From the NCBI GenBank assembly GCA_039602395.1, contig JBCNJP010000012.1:26106396-26170395 (forward strand): 64,000 nt of DNA, read 5' to 3'. The translations under genes and the position numbers were made by a program. Under the pieces are notes generated by a model. The model was not told the origin of the DNA. It did not search any database and worked only from the letters and a program-made list of their open reading frames with translations. Source of the DNA: Deinandra increscens subsp. villosa. Taxonomy: Eukaryota > Streptophyta > Magnoliopsida > Asterales > Asteraceae. Below, piece after piece: positions 45,145-57,636 of this stretch (the stretch's first letter is position 1; every line of letters begins with the position of its first letter).

Positions 45145-48100
45145 TTAGTTGCTCTGGGATCGACCCGATTCAACAGTGTCGGGTCGCCCGATGTCTTCCA
45201 CGTAGTCTTTGTCTTTTTTGGCCTTGAAAACGACCTTTGGTTTCCATATCTTTGTAGATAAAATTTTTGAATCAAAACCTGATAATTTTTCAACTGCCGT
45301 CTTTGGTTTGGACCAAATGGCTTACTAGTTTATTTGACCTTTGGGAACCAAGGTTCATCAAAATTTTAGCATTATTGTCCACATATTTGGCATTTTTGTG
45401 GATATATGCAGTCGTCGGACAATTTGCAGCCATATGTCCAGGTCTACGACATGCATAACACACCTGTTCACGAAGCTTAGAATCATTTGAAAAATTCTTT
45501 GAATTTTTAGAAAATAAAGAATGATCTGAACCAAAAGTATCAAAGAAATTATCAGAAGAATCATACCTCAGAGATTTACTCCGCGACGAAACTTTGTAAT
45601 CCGATGATGAACCTCCAGAATAATAAGAATTCTTGAAATAAAAAGCAGCAGGTTGCTTCTTCGGAGGTTGAGATTTCTTTAAATTCTTAACTTTCAGAAC
45701 ATTTTCTTTCTTCTTTTAGACTTGATCTTGAACAAGCTTCTCTTTGAAAACAAATCCTAGTCCTTTGTGCTTAGAACCAAAAGATATGGACGATGCAGCT
45801 TGAGAAGTACCATCAACACTTGTTTGATGTGCGCATTGAGTAAACGCGACCTTAATCTATGGTATTTTGTTCTCTTTGACCAAAATCTTTGCAGTTTCAA
45901 CTTCAGATGATATAGCAGTAGAAGTACCAGTTACACTTTTATCAAACACCACTTCATTCTCCAACAATGATGAATCAGATGTGAACTTTGGAGCTTCACC
46001 AACTTTCTCTTTCTTCTTTTTAGACTGAGATTTCTTCTTCTTGGCAGGAGTAGCAAATTTAGAATAATCAAGCAATCAAGCTTTTGGATCAACAGGAGCA
46101 GATGAAAACTTAGATAGATCCACCGGTGAAGGAACATTATGGATTACATCTTCCGTTGCACTATTATCACTTTTGTCTTTCTTGTACAGAAAGTTCAACA
46201 ATGTTGGTGATAAATTGCAATTCTTGACCTGTCTCTGAAGTTTCAAAATCTCCAACTTTAATTTAGAAATCTTCTGTTGAGCAGCAAACAAATCCTTTTG
46301 TGACTTTATGAATTATTCATTTAAATCATTGTACTTATACGTTTTCCGTTTCCTGATTTCACATTCTGCCAAGACTTCTTCAGTGACCTTCTCCCACTTC
46401 TTCTTAAAAATATCCACATCTTTTGCCAAGACTTCACTTTTCTCTCGGAGAAGAACATTAGCATCTCGAAGTGTAGACAATTCTTTTTGAAGATTCAGAA
46501 TTCTATCAGCAGCTTCAACAGCAATTGCATTTGCTTTTTCATATTATTGTTGAACTGGATAACTTTTCTGGAATAAAGCATCAAAGTCTTCAGCAACTTC
46601 CTTAGCTTCAGCTTTGGCGTTTTCACATTCTTCAACCAAATCAGCTTTCTCTTTTAGAAAATTTTCATTGATTGGAATCAAATCATAATATTTCTTCTGA
46701 AAACTGTCCAAATCTTGCTTCATCACAACAATCTCTTCAGTCACCAAGTTAAGATCTCTTTCTAAACTTGCATTTTTGTTGTGTAAACCAACACATTTAA
46801 AACATTTAAGTTCCTCTTCATTTGGTTTTTTAGCCACATATGTCTGTACTTCTTCAACACATGTTACTTTCGAGCTTGCTTCAGAATCAGACAGAATACT
46901 ATCACTTAAATGACGAGCCGTCAAAGCAACAGCTTCATTATCAGTATCATGTTTCTCATTGATGTCAATATTTTGATACACATTCCTTTTAAACTCAGAA
47001 TCTGCATTCCGAGCATATTCATTCGGATGCCAAAATATTTCTGTCAATCTTTCATCAATAGAAACAATAGCTTTTTGATTTGGACTTGTTGAAGCTTTAA
47101 CCAAGTAAGCATGTTGACCAGACTTAAGCTTATTATCAGTAGCTGTTGGACATTCACGAACAAAATGTCCATAAAGTGAACACTTGTAACATTTCACTTT
47201 AGACTTGTCTAATCTAATTTTACCATCTTAATTTAATCTCTTCTTACCGGTTCTTTTAAAGAATTTCTTGGTTCTTCTAACCAGCATAGCATACTGCCAA
47301 TTCAAATCCGTCTCCTCCAGATGATCATAATCAATTTGACCATAGTCTTCTTCAGTTAATTCTGTATTACTTGCTAAACCAGTAATAACACTGAAATATA
47401 ATGAAACCAAAGCAGACATCAATGCCATGTAATCTTTAGTTGTTTTAACAGATAAGGCATTGTGTGTTGATGAAGTTGGAACTAAAACAGTACAGCCAGA
47501 AGAATAACCAGAATTATCAGCTTTTCTGGTAACAAATGTTGTAGGAGGTGCGGAATTTAAAACATTTGACTTCACAGCATGAAGAGTAGAATCATTTTCT
47601 CCATGATACGCAGCAGGATTTTGAATTTGTGCAGGAAGTGATTTGTTCACAGTGAACTCCATATCCCTTTCTTGTATTCTTTGAACCAAATCATTGAAAG
47701 ATAAGCCTGAATACTTTTTATCATGGGCAATCATCATGACATAGTTTTCCCATTTTTCTGGTAGTGCCTCCAATAATTTCTCTGTCAAATCAGCATCTTC
47801 TTTTGTAATACTCACCAAAACCATTTCGCTTATTAAGTGTGCAAAATCTTGCAATCAGATTCGGAATTGGTTCATTCTGATAATGTTTGAAACTATCAAA
47901 TTCCTTCTTCAAAACTTTCTGTCGACTTTTCTTATAATGATCATTATCTACACATCTCTTCTGCAAGGCATCCCATAAACCTTTCGATATACCATAAGCA
48001 GAAAACTGATGTAATAACTCTTTAGGTAATGCCATTGTCAAAGTACCATAAGCCTTTTCACTGCTTGATATGCTTTCTTTTGTTCAGCATAAAATTTCCT

Positions 48101-48346
48101 TTAAAGAACTGGCTCGCCATACATATCCTTAGGATACTTGTATTGATCAGTAAAATATAACCACATCTCAACATCATTTGTATCCACATATGCTTCAAAA
48201 CGTTTCACCCAACTATAACAATTTTCTAACTTGAGTAATTTGGGAACTTTCTGACTTGTTCCTATTTCATTATCATAGTTCATCATACTTTGCATTGTGG
48301 TTTGAATTGACGTTTGCATTGCAGCAAAAGTTTGAAAATCCGACAT
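45145..48346 (-). pseudogene. Long gag with two zinc knuckles (element C)
   Basis: From the ATG at 48346 (MSDFQTFAAMQTS) capsid strings follow in several frames: IGTSQKVPKLLKLENCYSW, TMALPKELLHQFSAYGISK, LLEALPEKWENYVMM. The first knuckle CYKCSLYGHFVREC is at about 47150-47195. Then comes a region rich in coiled-coil-like heptads (SLERDLNLVTEEIVVMKQDL; KLKLEILKLQRQVKN), a lysine-rich stretch (KKKKSQSKKKKEKVG) near 46020, and a second knuckle CYACRRPGHMAANCP at about 45430-45475. The frame ends with IWKPKVVF, an acidic tail and TAA at 45145. At least six lesions interrupt it. About 1070 codons would be unusually long for a copia gag. Confidence 0.82.
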
Positions 48347-48460
48347 CTTGAATAATCTTGATTACTGTTTACCCAAACTGAAACAAACTGAAAATTGATG
48401 ATCCGAACTGATCCGAACCAAGTCCGAACTAAAATGATCTGAGGTGATCCGAACTGGTTC

Positions 48461-48820
48461 TGTTAGAGCATATTCCTATGCTACAGTGTGTCTCGTGTAT
48501 TGTATCAATGTGAGAGGATTTGTGTGAGTCTTAGAGTCAGCGTACCATGGTCCTTACTAGTTGGTACGGAGCCAACGTACCAGATGGTACGTTGGATGGT
48601 ACGCTGGGCTACTTAGTGTCACCTATAAATAGGTTGACATGTTTAATGTGTTAAAAAAGGTCTGTCATTCTACTCATTCTATGTGTGTCTTCTAGAGAGA
48701 GAAATCAGAGAGTCTTCATTGTAATCTTCAAGTGATTCTATAAGAAAACTCTTATTTACTTTCTCGTGTTCACTAGAACGATTGATTCTATTAGCAGTAA
48801 GATCGTATCACGCTCTTACA
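48461..48820 (+). repeat. 5' LTR of element D
   Basis: TGTTAGAGCATATTCC to CGCTCTTACA. TATAAATA is at 48624-48631. The U3 segment 48543-48608 holds CGTACC-AGAT-GGTACG as a hairpin plus GGTACGGAG, GGTACGCTGG and GGTACGTTGG words. Confidence 0.93.
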
Positions 48821-48822
48821 AG

Positions 48823-48842
48823 TGGTATCATACCAATTCCTG
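48823..48842 (+). promoter_or_regulatory. Primer binding site of element D, altered
   Basis: TGGTATCATACCAATTCCTG follows the LTR after the AG spacer. The first eight bases match the iMet type, then it departs (ATACCAATT in place of GAGC), possibly by mutation. Confidence 0.65.
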
Positions 48843-49049
48843 GTTGCTCTGCTGATCTGAATTTATCAATTTCGGATTTCTAGTTAGAGGAAGTTGGGTT
48901 TTCTTACGTTTTTCATCAATTTTCTTCAAATTTGAGTGTTTCTGATGTCAAACTTGATTGCAAAACGTTCCTAGTGTGTTTTCGTTGCCAACTGCTGCAA
49001 ATTACAGTCCAAGACGTCCAAAATCTCAAAAATCAGTCGAAAATGTGTT

Positions 49050-49310
49050 GGTACGCCGGTTGAATATGTTGGTATGTTGGATGAACTTGTTGGTACGCTG
49101 ATTGGTACGTTCATTGGTACGCAAGGTAATCTTCAACGTTGGTCCGGAGCAGTTATGCCGTACCAAGTTTGGTCCGTTACTGTTCACTGGTACGCCACTG
49201 GTTTGGTACGCTGAGGTTTGTGATACGCTGAGTGTTTGGTCCGGTCAATGTTTTTGGTACGTTGGTCAACGATTTGGTACGCTGGGAGTGTTATTGGTAC
49301 GTTGGCAGAA
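49050..49310 (+). repeat. Leader array of GGTACG words (element D)
   Basis: TTGGTACG or close variants (TGGTATG, TGGTCCG) recur more than a dozen times between primer site and gag, all in the same orientation, spaced about 12-25 bases. The word equals the right arm of this element's own U3 hairpin and differs from that of G and C. Confidence 0.87.
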
Positions 49311-49491
49311 TAGTGACGATCACTAAAACTGACGTAAGTTTTGTTCCTTTAAGAGTTACGAGACCCATAACCAGTCAAAACGACCGTCTCAACGAGATCT
49401 ACATTGTTACTTCAGATTTGACTTTCAAAATCCATCTCTAAGACCTCCAGTTTTGCATCCGAAGTTTTTGATACCAAAGGTTTATCACAAG

Positions 49492-52400
49492 ATGTCTGAT
49501 TTTCAAGCATTTGCGGTTATGCAAAACACGATGCAAGTTATGATTAACTTTGATAACGAAATTGGAACAAGCCAGAAAGTTCCCAAGTTGTTGAAACTGT
49601 AAGATTATCACAATTGGAAACAAATATTTTCTGCTTACATTAGCACGAATGATATCGATTTATGGATTCCAATTCGAAAGCTTTACATGCATCCAACTAA
49701 TCAAGGAGATTTTAAAGAAATTCACAATTTTGATGCTACTGAAAGAAAAAGCTATGAGCTTGAGCAAAAAGTGTATGGTTATCTTACGATGGCTCTACCT
49801 ATTGAATTGTTACATCAATTCAGTACTTGCAAGAAAAGTAAACAATTATGGTATGCATTATCGGCGGGATGTTAAGGCAATGATCAATACAAAAAGAGTA
49901 GACGAAATCACTGTTATTGTATCCAGATTATCACATCTAAACCGTGAATTGAATGTGGTTAACTTGAGAAGACTGGGGAGGAATTAAAATAGAAACTGCT
50001 AGAAGCATTACCAGATAAATGGGAGAATTGTGTTTTGTTGCTTACTCATGACAAAGAGTATTCAACATTATCATTTCATGATTTAATAGGAAAGCTTCAT
50101 GCTAGAGAAATGGAAATGATGACTTCACACAAATCAACTGCTCAACTGCAAAATCCTGAATTATATCATGGTCAAAATTCTGCAAGTATCAATGCAAAAT
50201 CTAAATCATTTAGTCTTGATTCATCAAATCCAGTTCCAACAGCTTTTGTTGCTAGCCATGGATCAGGAAATTCTGAAAGTTCATCAAGAGGGTGCAGTTT
50301 CATTATTTCAAATCATTCAAGTCAAAATTCATTTCTGCAAAAACACCTGATGAACATTTGGCATTGATATCTGCATTATTATCATCATACTATGGATTGT
50401 CGAATGGTGGTTTGCCAACAGCTAATCTGATTGAAGAAGATTTTGATCAGATCGATCCAGATAATCTTGAACAAATGGATATCCATTGGCAACTTGCTAT
50501 GCTAGCCCAAAGAGCTAAACGGTTCAGGAAGAGAACATGATTCAAAAGTTTAAATCCAGATGGTAAAGTTGGATTAGACAAATCAAAGGTAAAATGTTTC
50601 AAATGTTTTAATTTTGGACATTTTGCTCGTGAAGGTTCAAAGTCAAATGCTTCTTCATCAAGGTCATCAACAAATAATTTAGAGTCCAAGGCATTAGTCT
50701 CACAATTTGATCAAGGATATGACTGGTCGAAAGAATTTGAAACTCCTATTTCTTTTACTGCAATTCATAACAATCCTGTAGATTCATTTAATGCTGAGTT
50801 AGCTGAGATGTAACATGCATTTATGGTTCAAATTGATCAGAGTGATTCTGAATTTGAAACTAATAGTTATGAATCAGTTTGTAGAATTTTGTTCACAAAA
50901 GCATAAAAGAATTCAAGTTTGGTAAAGGAGAATGAATTATTGGTTGCTGATTATGAAAGGAAGATAGAAGAATTGGATGATGAACAGAAAAGGTTGGAAG
51001 GTTTAATTCAAGAATTGTCATCTCAAAGAGAAAAGTTTTCAGAGTTTCAAGCAGAAGTTGTTGAGAAAGAGTTAAAGTTTCAATGTGTTGAAAAGGAGTT
51101 TGAATAGAAATTTACAGAATTATCTGAAGAAAATGCTGAATTAGTCAAGGAAGTTGAAAAATGAAAGGCTAAAGCTGAGGATGCTGCCAATGATTTCAAT
51201 AATTTGTTTGAAAAGTCTAAGGGTAAGCTTGATATGCTCAACAATACTTCTGATGAACAAGCTGCTCAAGTTGCTCAATTTCAGATTGATATGGAAAAGT
51301 TGGTTGATAAAAAGAGGGAGTTAGCAAGGGTGAATAAATTGCAAAATGCGAATCTTGATATTCAGAAAAGAAATGAAGATAAGTTAAAGAAAGAGTTGTT
51401 TGCTGAGCTTGATAATTTGAGATTGCAAAAATATGAAACAAATAAGGTTGCTAAGAGGTTGATTGTAACAGAAAAAGAATTTCCTGAATCTCAACAAAAG
51501 AGTTCCGATTTGAAGATTCAAGTAATTGATGCAAATCGTCTTTTGAATAATATCACCAATTCACAATCTTTCACAAGCTTCTTAGTAAAAGATGAAAATT
51601 TTGAAAAAAAATGTTTGACAAGACCGTTTCACCGCCGGGTAGTCTCAAAGAAGTTGTTAATGAGGTGGCGAAAAAGGTAGAAGATTGTGATTACTCTAAA
51701 TTTGTTGATACTACATCTGATGAGGAAACACTTGTGAAGAAAAAGAAAGATAACAAGAAAGGGAAGAAGAAGAATGAGAGGATTTCTGAGATTCCTAAAA
51801 CTTCAAAATTTGTATCTGGTTCTTCATCCACTGAAGAAGAGAAATCAACTAGTTCAACTGAGAGGATTCGTTCTCACAGTGACATTGATGAGACAATCTT
51901 CTATGCTCAAAAGGATGTCAACAAGGTCAAACCTGAATCTTCTCGTCTTGCAAAGAACGGGCATAAATCACCTGGTTCCGAAGAGAAGGTATCTGGAAAA
52001 CATGAGGGTTTAGGTTTTCAGAAGAAAGTTACTAATATTGGTACGTCTCAAGTTCAAAAGCAACAAAAATTAAAGAAAGTTAATTTGAAGCAAGTACAAA
52101 AGGATGTGTTCAAAGCTGAAAAAGTTCAACCTGAGAGGTTTTACAAACTCAAAGGTTCGGAACAAATATTTTCCGAAAAAGAATTCCCGCTTCATTGCGT
52201 GGATGCTCAGAATATTTTAGACATTTTGTGAAGAATGCTAATCCGAAGAACATGAAGAATCAACCTGCTAAATTTTCTTTTGGAGGATCTACTTCTACTC
52301 CAAAGAGCCCGACATCAAAATGGGTTTATGTTCATCGACATCAAGTATGTGATTCTTTCTATGATTATTTTGGAGAAAATATGTATTGTGAAGCTTTACA

Positions 52401-52788
52401 GAGACAAAAGAGGAGAAATGTAAGCAATCGCTTATGTTACAATTGCCGGCAAAAAGGGCATATGGCACAAGATTGTCCTGTCACTGCTGCTTCTACTCCA
52501 CGAAGAGGAAAGGTTCCTTTTGTTGGTAAATCTGCCAAATACAAATTTATTGATGAATATGGCAGAGTATTTGATGAATTTCAACCGACATTTTTTAAGC
52601 GTCAAGGAAGATTTTTACCTAAATCTCAAAATGATTCATCTGTCGGTTGTTCGTCACAATCAACTGTGACTGGTTCATCAAATACTGAATCACCAACACA
52701 ACAAATCTGGAAACCTAAAGTGGTTTTAAAGGGTAATCAAGACACTGGTCGACCAAAAGCGATTCACTTCGGGTCATTTATAAACTGA
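49492..52788 (+). pseudogene. Long gag with two zinc knuckles (element D)
   Basis: The ATG at 49492 opens MSDFQAFAVMQNTMQ. A TAA interrupts at about 49601 after KVPKLLKL. Later capsid strings are ELEQKVYGYLTMALPIELLH and LHAREMEMM. The first knuckle, KCFKCFNFGHFAREG (about 50600-50640), has lost its last Cys. The frames 50919-51107 and 51204-51680 are rich in E, K, L and Q in coiled-coil pattern (KRLEGLIQELSSQREKF). 51611-52231 is lysine/serine-rich. The second knuckle CYNCRQKGHMAQDCP is at 52437-52480. The last frame ends QIWKPKVVLKGNQ and a TGA at 52786. The layout and the end point match element C. Confidence 0.86.
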
Positions 52789-54752
52789 TGTGTTTGACCA
52801 GTGTGCATGTACTTCTAGAAGACCTATCGGTGATTGAAAAGTTACTGATGGAGGAGTATTCTGTTGACCTAATTTAAATTTCAAGTGATATCAAATTTCA
52901 AAATACTGAAAAATTTTCTGAAAACAAAAACTGAAAGGTATCCATGTCGAAAGGTCAAATTTCTTTCTTTAATGCCTTTTGTTTGTAGTTTATGGGGAGA
53001 AAATTGAAAATATCAAAAATAGTGTCTTTGTGTTTTTGTTAAAATGAAAAATCCAAAAATAGAGTTTTCATTTTAAGGGGGAGAAAAACAAAAAAAATAC
53101 AAAAACATTGAAAAATGAGAAATTGATCCGACATAATTGGGAAATGATGGTACATTGGCTTAATTGTCTGACTCATGGATAGAGTAGATGAAAAAGCCAT
53201 AAGATTATTGTTCGATGTGCTTGGTAGGCTTGGTAATAAATCAGAAAGTATTCAGATGTGATATACACTAAATACTAATGCTTGACCAAGTGGATAATAT
53301 CTTGATACGTATCTGCAACAGATATCAAGATATCCACACAGATCGACCCGATAGTTGTTCATTTAAGGTTCTGCTTTATTGTAAAACCGAGATACGATCT
53401 TACTACTGCATGCTTTGATCAATTTAGTGAACACGAGAAGTAAATAAGCTTTATTCTTATTAATCACTTGAAGATTACAAGAAGTAAGCTTTGGTTTCTC
53501 TCTCTAGAACACACACAGTAACGGTGTAGAAATGACAGAAGTGTTAAGCTATCATTCTAACACGAACTATTTATAGGTGCAACATACTGGCCGGCGTACC
53601 AACTGGTGAACCAATTGGTACGGGGGTACCAATTGGTACGGTGGACCATTTGGTACGGCCACCTTGGTATGTTGACCATTTGACTCACAAAGATGCTCTA
53701 ATCTAGATACAATACACGAGACACATTGTAGCATAGGAATATGCTCTAACATTTATTTTCTTTGGTGATTCGTATAGTTCATCGGACTTTCTCTGCGTGT
53801 CCACAAGACCGACCTGATTGTTGTTGAATTATACAATTTCAACTTGATTTTATTTTTCTTATTTTGTTAAATCCGAGGCCTTATCTACGTATCGAAAGAT
53901 CGACCTTTAGGTAGATGATTTAACGTTCTCATTTCATTTTGCATGGAACACAGTTGACTAGATCACGAATTCAATCACTATGTGTTAAATCACAAGTTAA
54001 ATCACAAAGTGTGATAAACAAATGCATATCTGAGTATGTCTAATAGTGTGGGGTACACTGGTCAAAGCGAATCTAATCAATACCTTAACATATCCAGATG
54101 TTATGAGTATGATTGTGCCTGAGTTTAAGATTGACAAATTATACCAGCGATCGTGTGCTGGAGCAATTGAAGTTGAAGTTTAGTTTAGCATGTTATGTTC
54201 AATATGATCCCAAGTTGTGATCTTTCTCGCAAAAGACAAAAATAGTGTTTGATTCAGTATTGCATTTATGTTTCTTATCTGAAAAATTCAAAAAGATTTT
54301 AGGTGTGTTTTAGCATAATCTTAGAAAAATCAAAAATATTTTCGGTGTGTTTTGATGTAAAGTTTCAAAAAGCCAAAAAGATTTTGTTTCTTATTTGTTT
54401 TCGACCAATCGACATGTGATACGAAATAAAATTTTCAAATCTATATTTTGGATTCTCGAAGAGAAATTTTGCGCCAAGATTAAGTTATTTTTTCATAAAA
54501 GAAAAGAAAGTCGTGTTTAAGTCTTCTAAAATTGCAGGTTCTGTGCTGTCAAGACTCAAGCATGGTGAAAGGGGGAGTTTGAAGTATCTTTCACAAATGG
54601 ATCTTGCTGTTCAAAGATTATTCAAGAGTGATCCAGCCATGCAAGCTCTTTTGCGAATAATAAATTTCAAGTTGAAGATCGGATATAGCAATGCTGAAGA
54701 TTGAAGACTGAAGTTTAGTTAGAATAGATGCACTACACGTTAAGGGCGAGTT
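52789..54752 (+). other. 3' UTR of element D, with embedded solo LTR
   Basis: Non-coding. Strings shared with C and the right-hand element show homology. Polypurine-like tracts TTTTAAGGGGGAG (about 53072) and GAAAGGGGGAGTTTG (about 54562) occur besides the terminal AAGGGCGAGTT at 54742. Confidence 0.75.
53380..53751 (-). mobile_element. Solo LTR (GGTACG type) inside element D
   Basis: A 372-bp LTR read on the minus strand, TGTTAGAGCATATTCC to TTTTACA, is flanked by the perfect duplication TTTAT (53375-53379, 53752-53756). No internal sequence remains. It is homologous to 57637-58009. Its U3 (53592-53665) has CGTACC-AATT-GGTACC style hairpins. LTR-LTR recombination after insertion is the usual origin. 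Confidence 0.93.
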
Positions 54753-55114
54753 TGTTAGAGAATATTCCTATGCTACAGTGTGTCTCGTGTATTGTATCTA
54801 TGTGAGAGCATATGTGTGAGTCTTAGAGTCAGCGTACCATGGTCCTTGCCAATTGGTACGGAGCCAACGTACCAGATGGTATGTTGGATGGTACACTGGG
54901 CTAGTTAGTGTCACCTATAAATAGGTTGACATCTTTAGTGTGTTTAAAAAGGTCTGTCATTCTACTCATTTTGTGTGTGTGTGTTCTAGAGAGAGAAACC
55001 AGAAAGTCTTTATTGTAATCTTCAAGTAATTCACTAAGAAAACTCTTATTTACTTTCTCGTGTTCATTAGATTGATTGATTCTATCAGCACTAAGATCGT
55101 ACCACGCTCTTACA
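54753..55114 (+). repeat. 3' LTR of element D
   Basis: The partner of 48461-48820. Some U3 words have decayed (GGTATG, GGTACA). It ends TCTTACA right at the GGTTC duplicate. Confidence 0.93.
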
Positions 55115-55119
55115 GGTTC

Positions 55120-55345
55120 CGAACTGAAGCAATTTAACTGAACTGTGACTTCGGGTACACGAACTCAACCAAACTGAGATCAACCAAACTGAATCTGAAC
55201 TAACACTTCGCTAGACCGAACTCACCCGAACTCTCACTTCGCTTGACCAAACTTATCCAAACCCAACCGAACTCACACTTCGAAGCAGTTATTTTTCAGA
55301 CAGACAGTTCTTCACCCGAACTCAACCGAACTGGACCATTTTCGA
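55120..55345 (-). repeat. Leader array of GTTCGG words (element C)
   Basis: In + orientation CCGAACT, CGAACTC and ACTTCG words recur about every 15 bases, so on the minus strand the transcript leader is rich in AGTTCGG. This lies between the primer site and the insertion point of element D, with the array continuing past D at 48400-48455 (CCGAACTGATCCGAACC). Confidence 0.82.
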
Positions 55346-55550
55346 CTTAATTTTCACAATTTCGAGTGTTTTTGAACGAGATTTGTAGCAGTTAATCAGA
55401 TATACTCAAAAGTAGATTTATGATTGGATTTTTCACTAAAAACACAACAGAGATGATCAAACGGAAGTAAAAAACGCACTAGTTTTTCAAAAACCCCCAC
55501 TTTTTGAACTAAAAGTTCGAAAAACAGTTGAGATTTGATCAGTAGATTAA

Positions 55551-55569
55551 ACCGAAAGCTCTGATACCA
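55551..55569 (-). promoter_or_regulatory. Primer binding site of element C
   Basis: On the minus strand TGGTATCAGAGCTTTCGGT follows LTR and AG. It is near-identical to that of element G. Confidence 0.85.
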
Positions 55570-55571
55570 CT

Positions 55572-55921
55572 TGTAAGTTCGTGAGTTGTGGATCGTCTAC
55601 TTGATCAATGATCAAACGTGTAATTCGAGTATGAAAACGAGACACGAGATGTAAAAACAATATGGAATTGTATTGCTTAACAATCAGAGTACACACACAG
55701 AAATACACATAGTAGAATCTATCAGTCGTCCTAAATCCTATACAAAACGATCTATTTATAGTTACACAAAACTGTCCGAACCAGTTGTCACACGAACTGC
55801 CACTTCGGGTCAGTTCATGTGCACCCGAACTGGCAGTTCGGGTCACTTCGGACACAACCTCTTTTGTAGCATTGTTCTTGAACTTGATACTTCACACGAA
55901 GAACATAATCATGCTCTAACA
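55572..55921 (-). repeat. 5' LTR of element C
   Basis: On the minus strand it starts TGTTAGAGCATGATT and ends CTTACA before the AG spacer. TATAAATA is at 55753-55760 (reverse). The U3 contains the hairpin CCCGAACT-GGC-AGTTCGGG and several further CCGAAC, GAACT and TTCGG words between 55771 and 55857. Confidence 0.88.
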
Positions 55922-57636
55922 ACTAAAACACACTGCTATTTTGAATCGTTAATTGCTATTATGTATCAAATTAGTGCTATTTTTGAATTGTTAAGCGCTA
56001 TTTATGTATCAAGATGGTTTTGCAAAATAACACAATACTATTTACGGAATTGCAAAATAACGAATGTGTTTCTAGAAATAACAAAGTGCTATTTACGACG
56101 ATCCATACCTTTTTCAAAATAATAGAGTGCTATTTTAGGAATTGTAAAATACCCACCATGTTTTCCGATATAACAAAGTGCTATTTATGATCTATCCATG
56201 TCTTCTGATATTCTAATTGCACCGATTTGCAATTGGACTAAAACATTCAAAATCAAGAATTGCTTAGGTGTTTTAGGGGTTTTTGTCGCTTCCAATACAA
56301 TCCATCCCGCCGCCTCGATCCAAAATTCCTCCTCGCATTAGTTTTTTAAGTCGATTGCAAGTTACGCCAAAGGGTATATATTGATTTGTCTTTCTTTTGG
56401 TTCCATCACGATTTCAACGGGTTTTGAATTTCAAAACACTAACTTGCAAGATAATTGGGAATAGATTTTGGTTGCTTTAAATAAAATATCAGATTTACCA
56501 AATTAACCTTCCACACCTCTATTTAATATGTAATTTTGAATTGGTGATGTGTATTTAATCATAGCCCCACGTCAAAGGATCTAGTGGCTCAAATTGGTTC
56601 TTACGATTTGTAGATAAAACAAGATTTGTATCGTATTTATCCCCTTATAATCACAAAGTTACCTGTATAGGGGATGAGATGACATAACCAAATATCATCT
56701 ATTTTAATAAATGAAAATAAATCGGTGACGTGGCATCACTACACCACTCCTTGGGCTCATTTTCTCGCTCATAATGCGGATCTTATTATCCGACCCTTTT
56801 CTCTTATAACTCGCCACTCAAGAAAATCCTAATTCCCTGATACGCTTCCTCATTCACCATTTTCATCTCCTTCCCTCCTGTCTATGGAGACCATTGAAGA
56901 AGAAGCTCTGCCCGTCGATCAAGAATGCTATAATTGCTCACCTGCTCTCCTCTAACGCTATACTTTCATCTTCGTCTGCTAATCTTCTTCGTCTTCTCCT
57001 AATCTAGGATTTTTTAAGATTCTCTGTCAGCCTCCATCCTTCACCTAATCGTCTCGATTTTCATCATGACTTCAGCATTTGAATAATCAAGAATTGGTAC
57101 ACAAAGCATTCATAAATCAATTTTGATTTTGATTTTGAGAATTAGTAACCATTATCTTTAAATTTAATGAAAGCAGGACTAAATTAAAGACTGTGTTTCT
57201 TTTTTCCTTTGCAGGTAACAATGAAGGCAGTTATCATTTTCAACCCGTTGTTTGCTAAAATTTGCAGGTATTTGGAAGGGGGTTAAGATTCAGTAATAAG
57301 CATTCAGAATTGCAAGTATGTCCATTCCCACATTCATTGTTTAATTCCAGAATTTTTGGCGAGGGACATAGAAACCCTAAATCATTTCACTTAAATCGTG
57401 GGGGAATAGTTGAATAACGAAAGTATTATACAGGTTTTGAAAAAATGAAGTGGAGAACTTAGGGGCTGTGAGTTTCATTTTGGTTGTTATCTTAGCATGG
57501 CTATTAGGGGTCTTAGGATAGTTAACTGGTTTTGATATTATAGGTTGATATAAACACTGAAGCTGGTGTTATTATAGACATCCGCTTAATAGAATTAAGG
57601 CTTTATACAAACTACGAGCGCTGCAGTCGGCTTCTG
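55922..57636. other. Inter-element DNA with degenerate repeats and a gene-like stretch
   Basis: At 55930-56210 a GTGCTATTTA word recurs and two units with a period of about 92 bp are visible (56051, 56143). At 56800-57250 the texture is like a plant gene 5' region: pyrimidine-rich leader, then ATG at 56884 opening METIEEEALPVDQECY and stopping after 23 codons, then TTTGCAG|GTAACAATG-like sites near 57215. No protein family is recognised. It could be a captured or broken host exon. Confidence 0.35.

Larger units (their letters stand above)
48461..55114 (+). mobile_element. Copia element D (GGTACG word type), gag-only, nested in C
   Basis: Two 360-bp LTRs (48461-48820, 54753-55114; about 93 percent alike) flank gag and a long 3' UTR on the + strand. 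The 5-bp duplication GGTTC is perfect (48456-48460, 55115-55119). A primer-like site follows the 5' LTR after AG, and a purine tract AAGGGCGAGTT precedes the 3' LTR. A solo LTR lies inside the 3' UTR. No pol domains are present. Confidence 0.93.
43372..55921 (-). mobile_element. Copia element C (GTTCGG word type), gag-only, interrupted by element D
   Basis: The 5' LTR at 55572-55921 and its truncated 3' partner at 43372-43550 are oriented so that the element reads right to left. In order on the minus strand are LTR, AG spacer, primer site (55551-55569), word-rich leader, element D as an insertion (48461-55114 plus duplicate), gag from 48346 to 45145, a 1.6-kb 3' UTR, purine tract and LTR. No protease, integrase, RT or RNase H strings occur. 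Confidence 0.88.
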
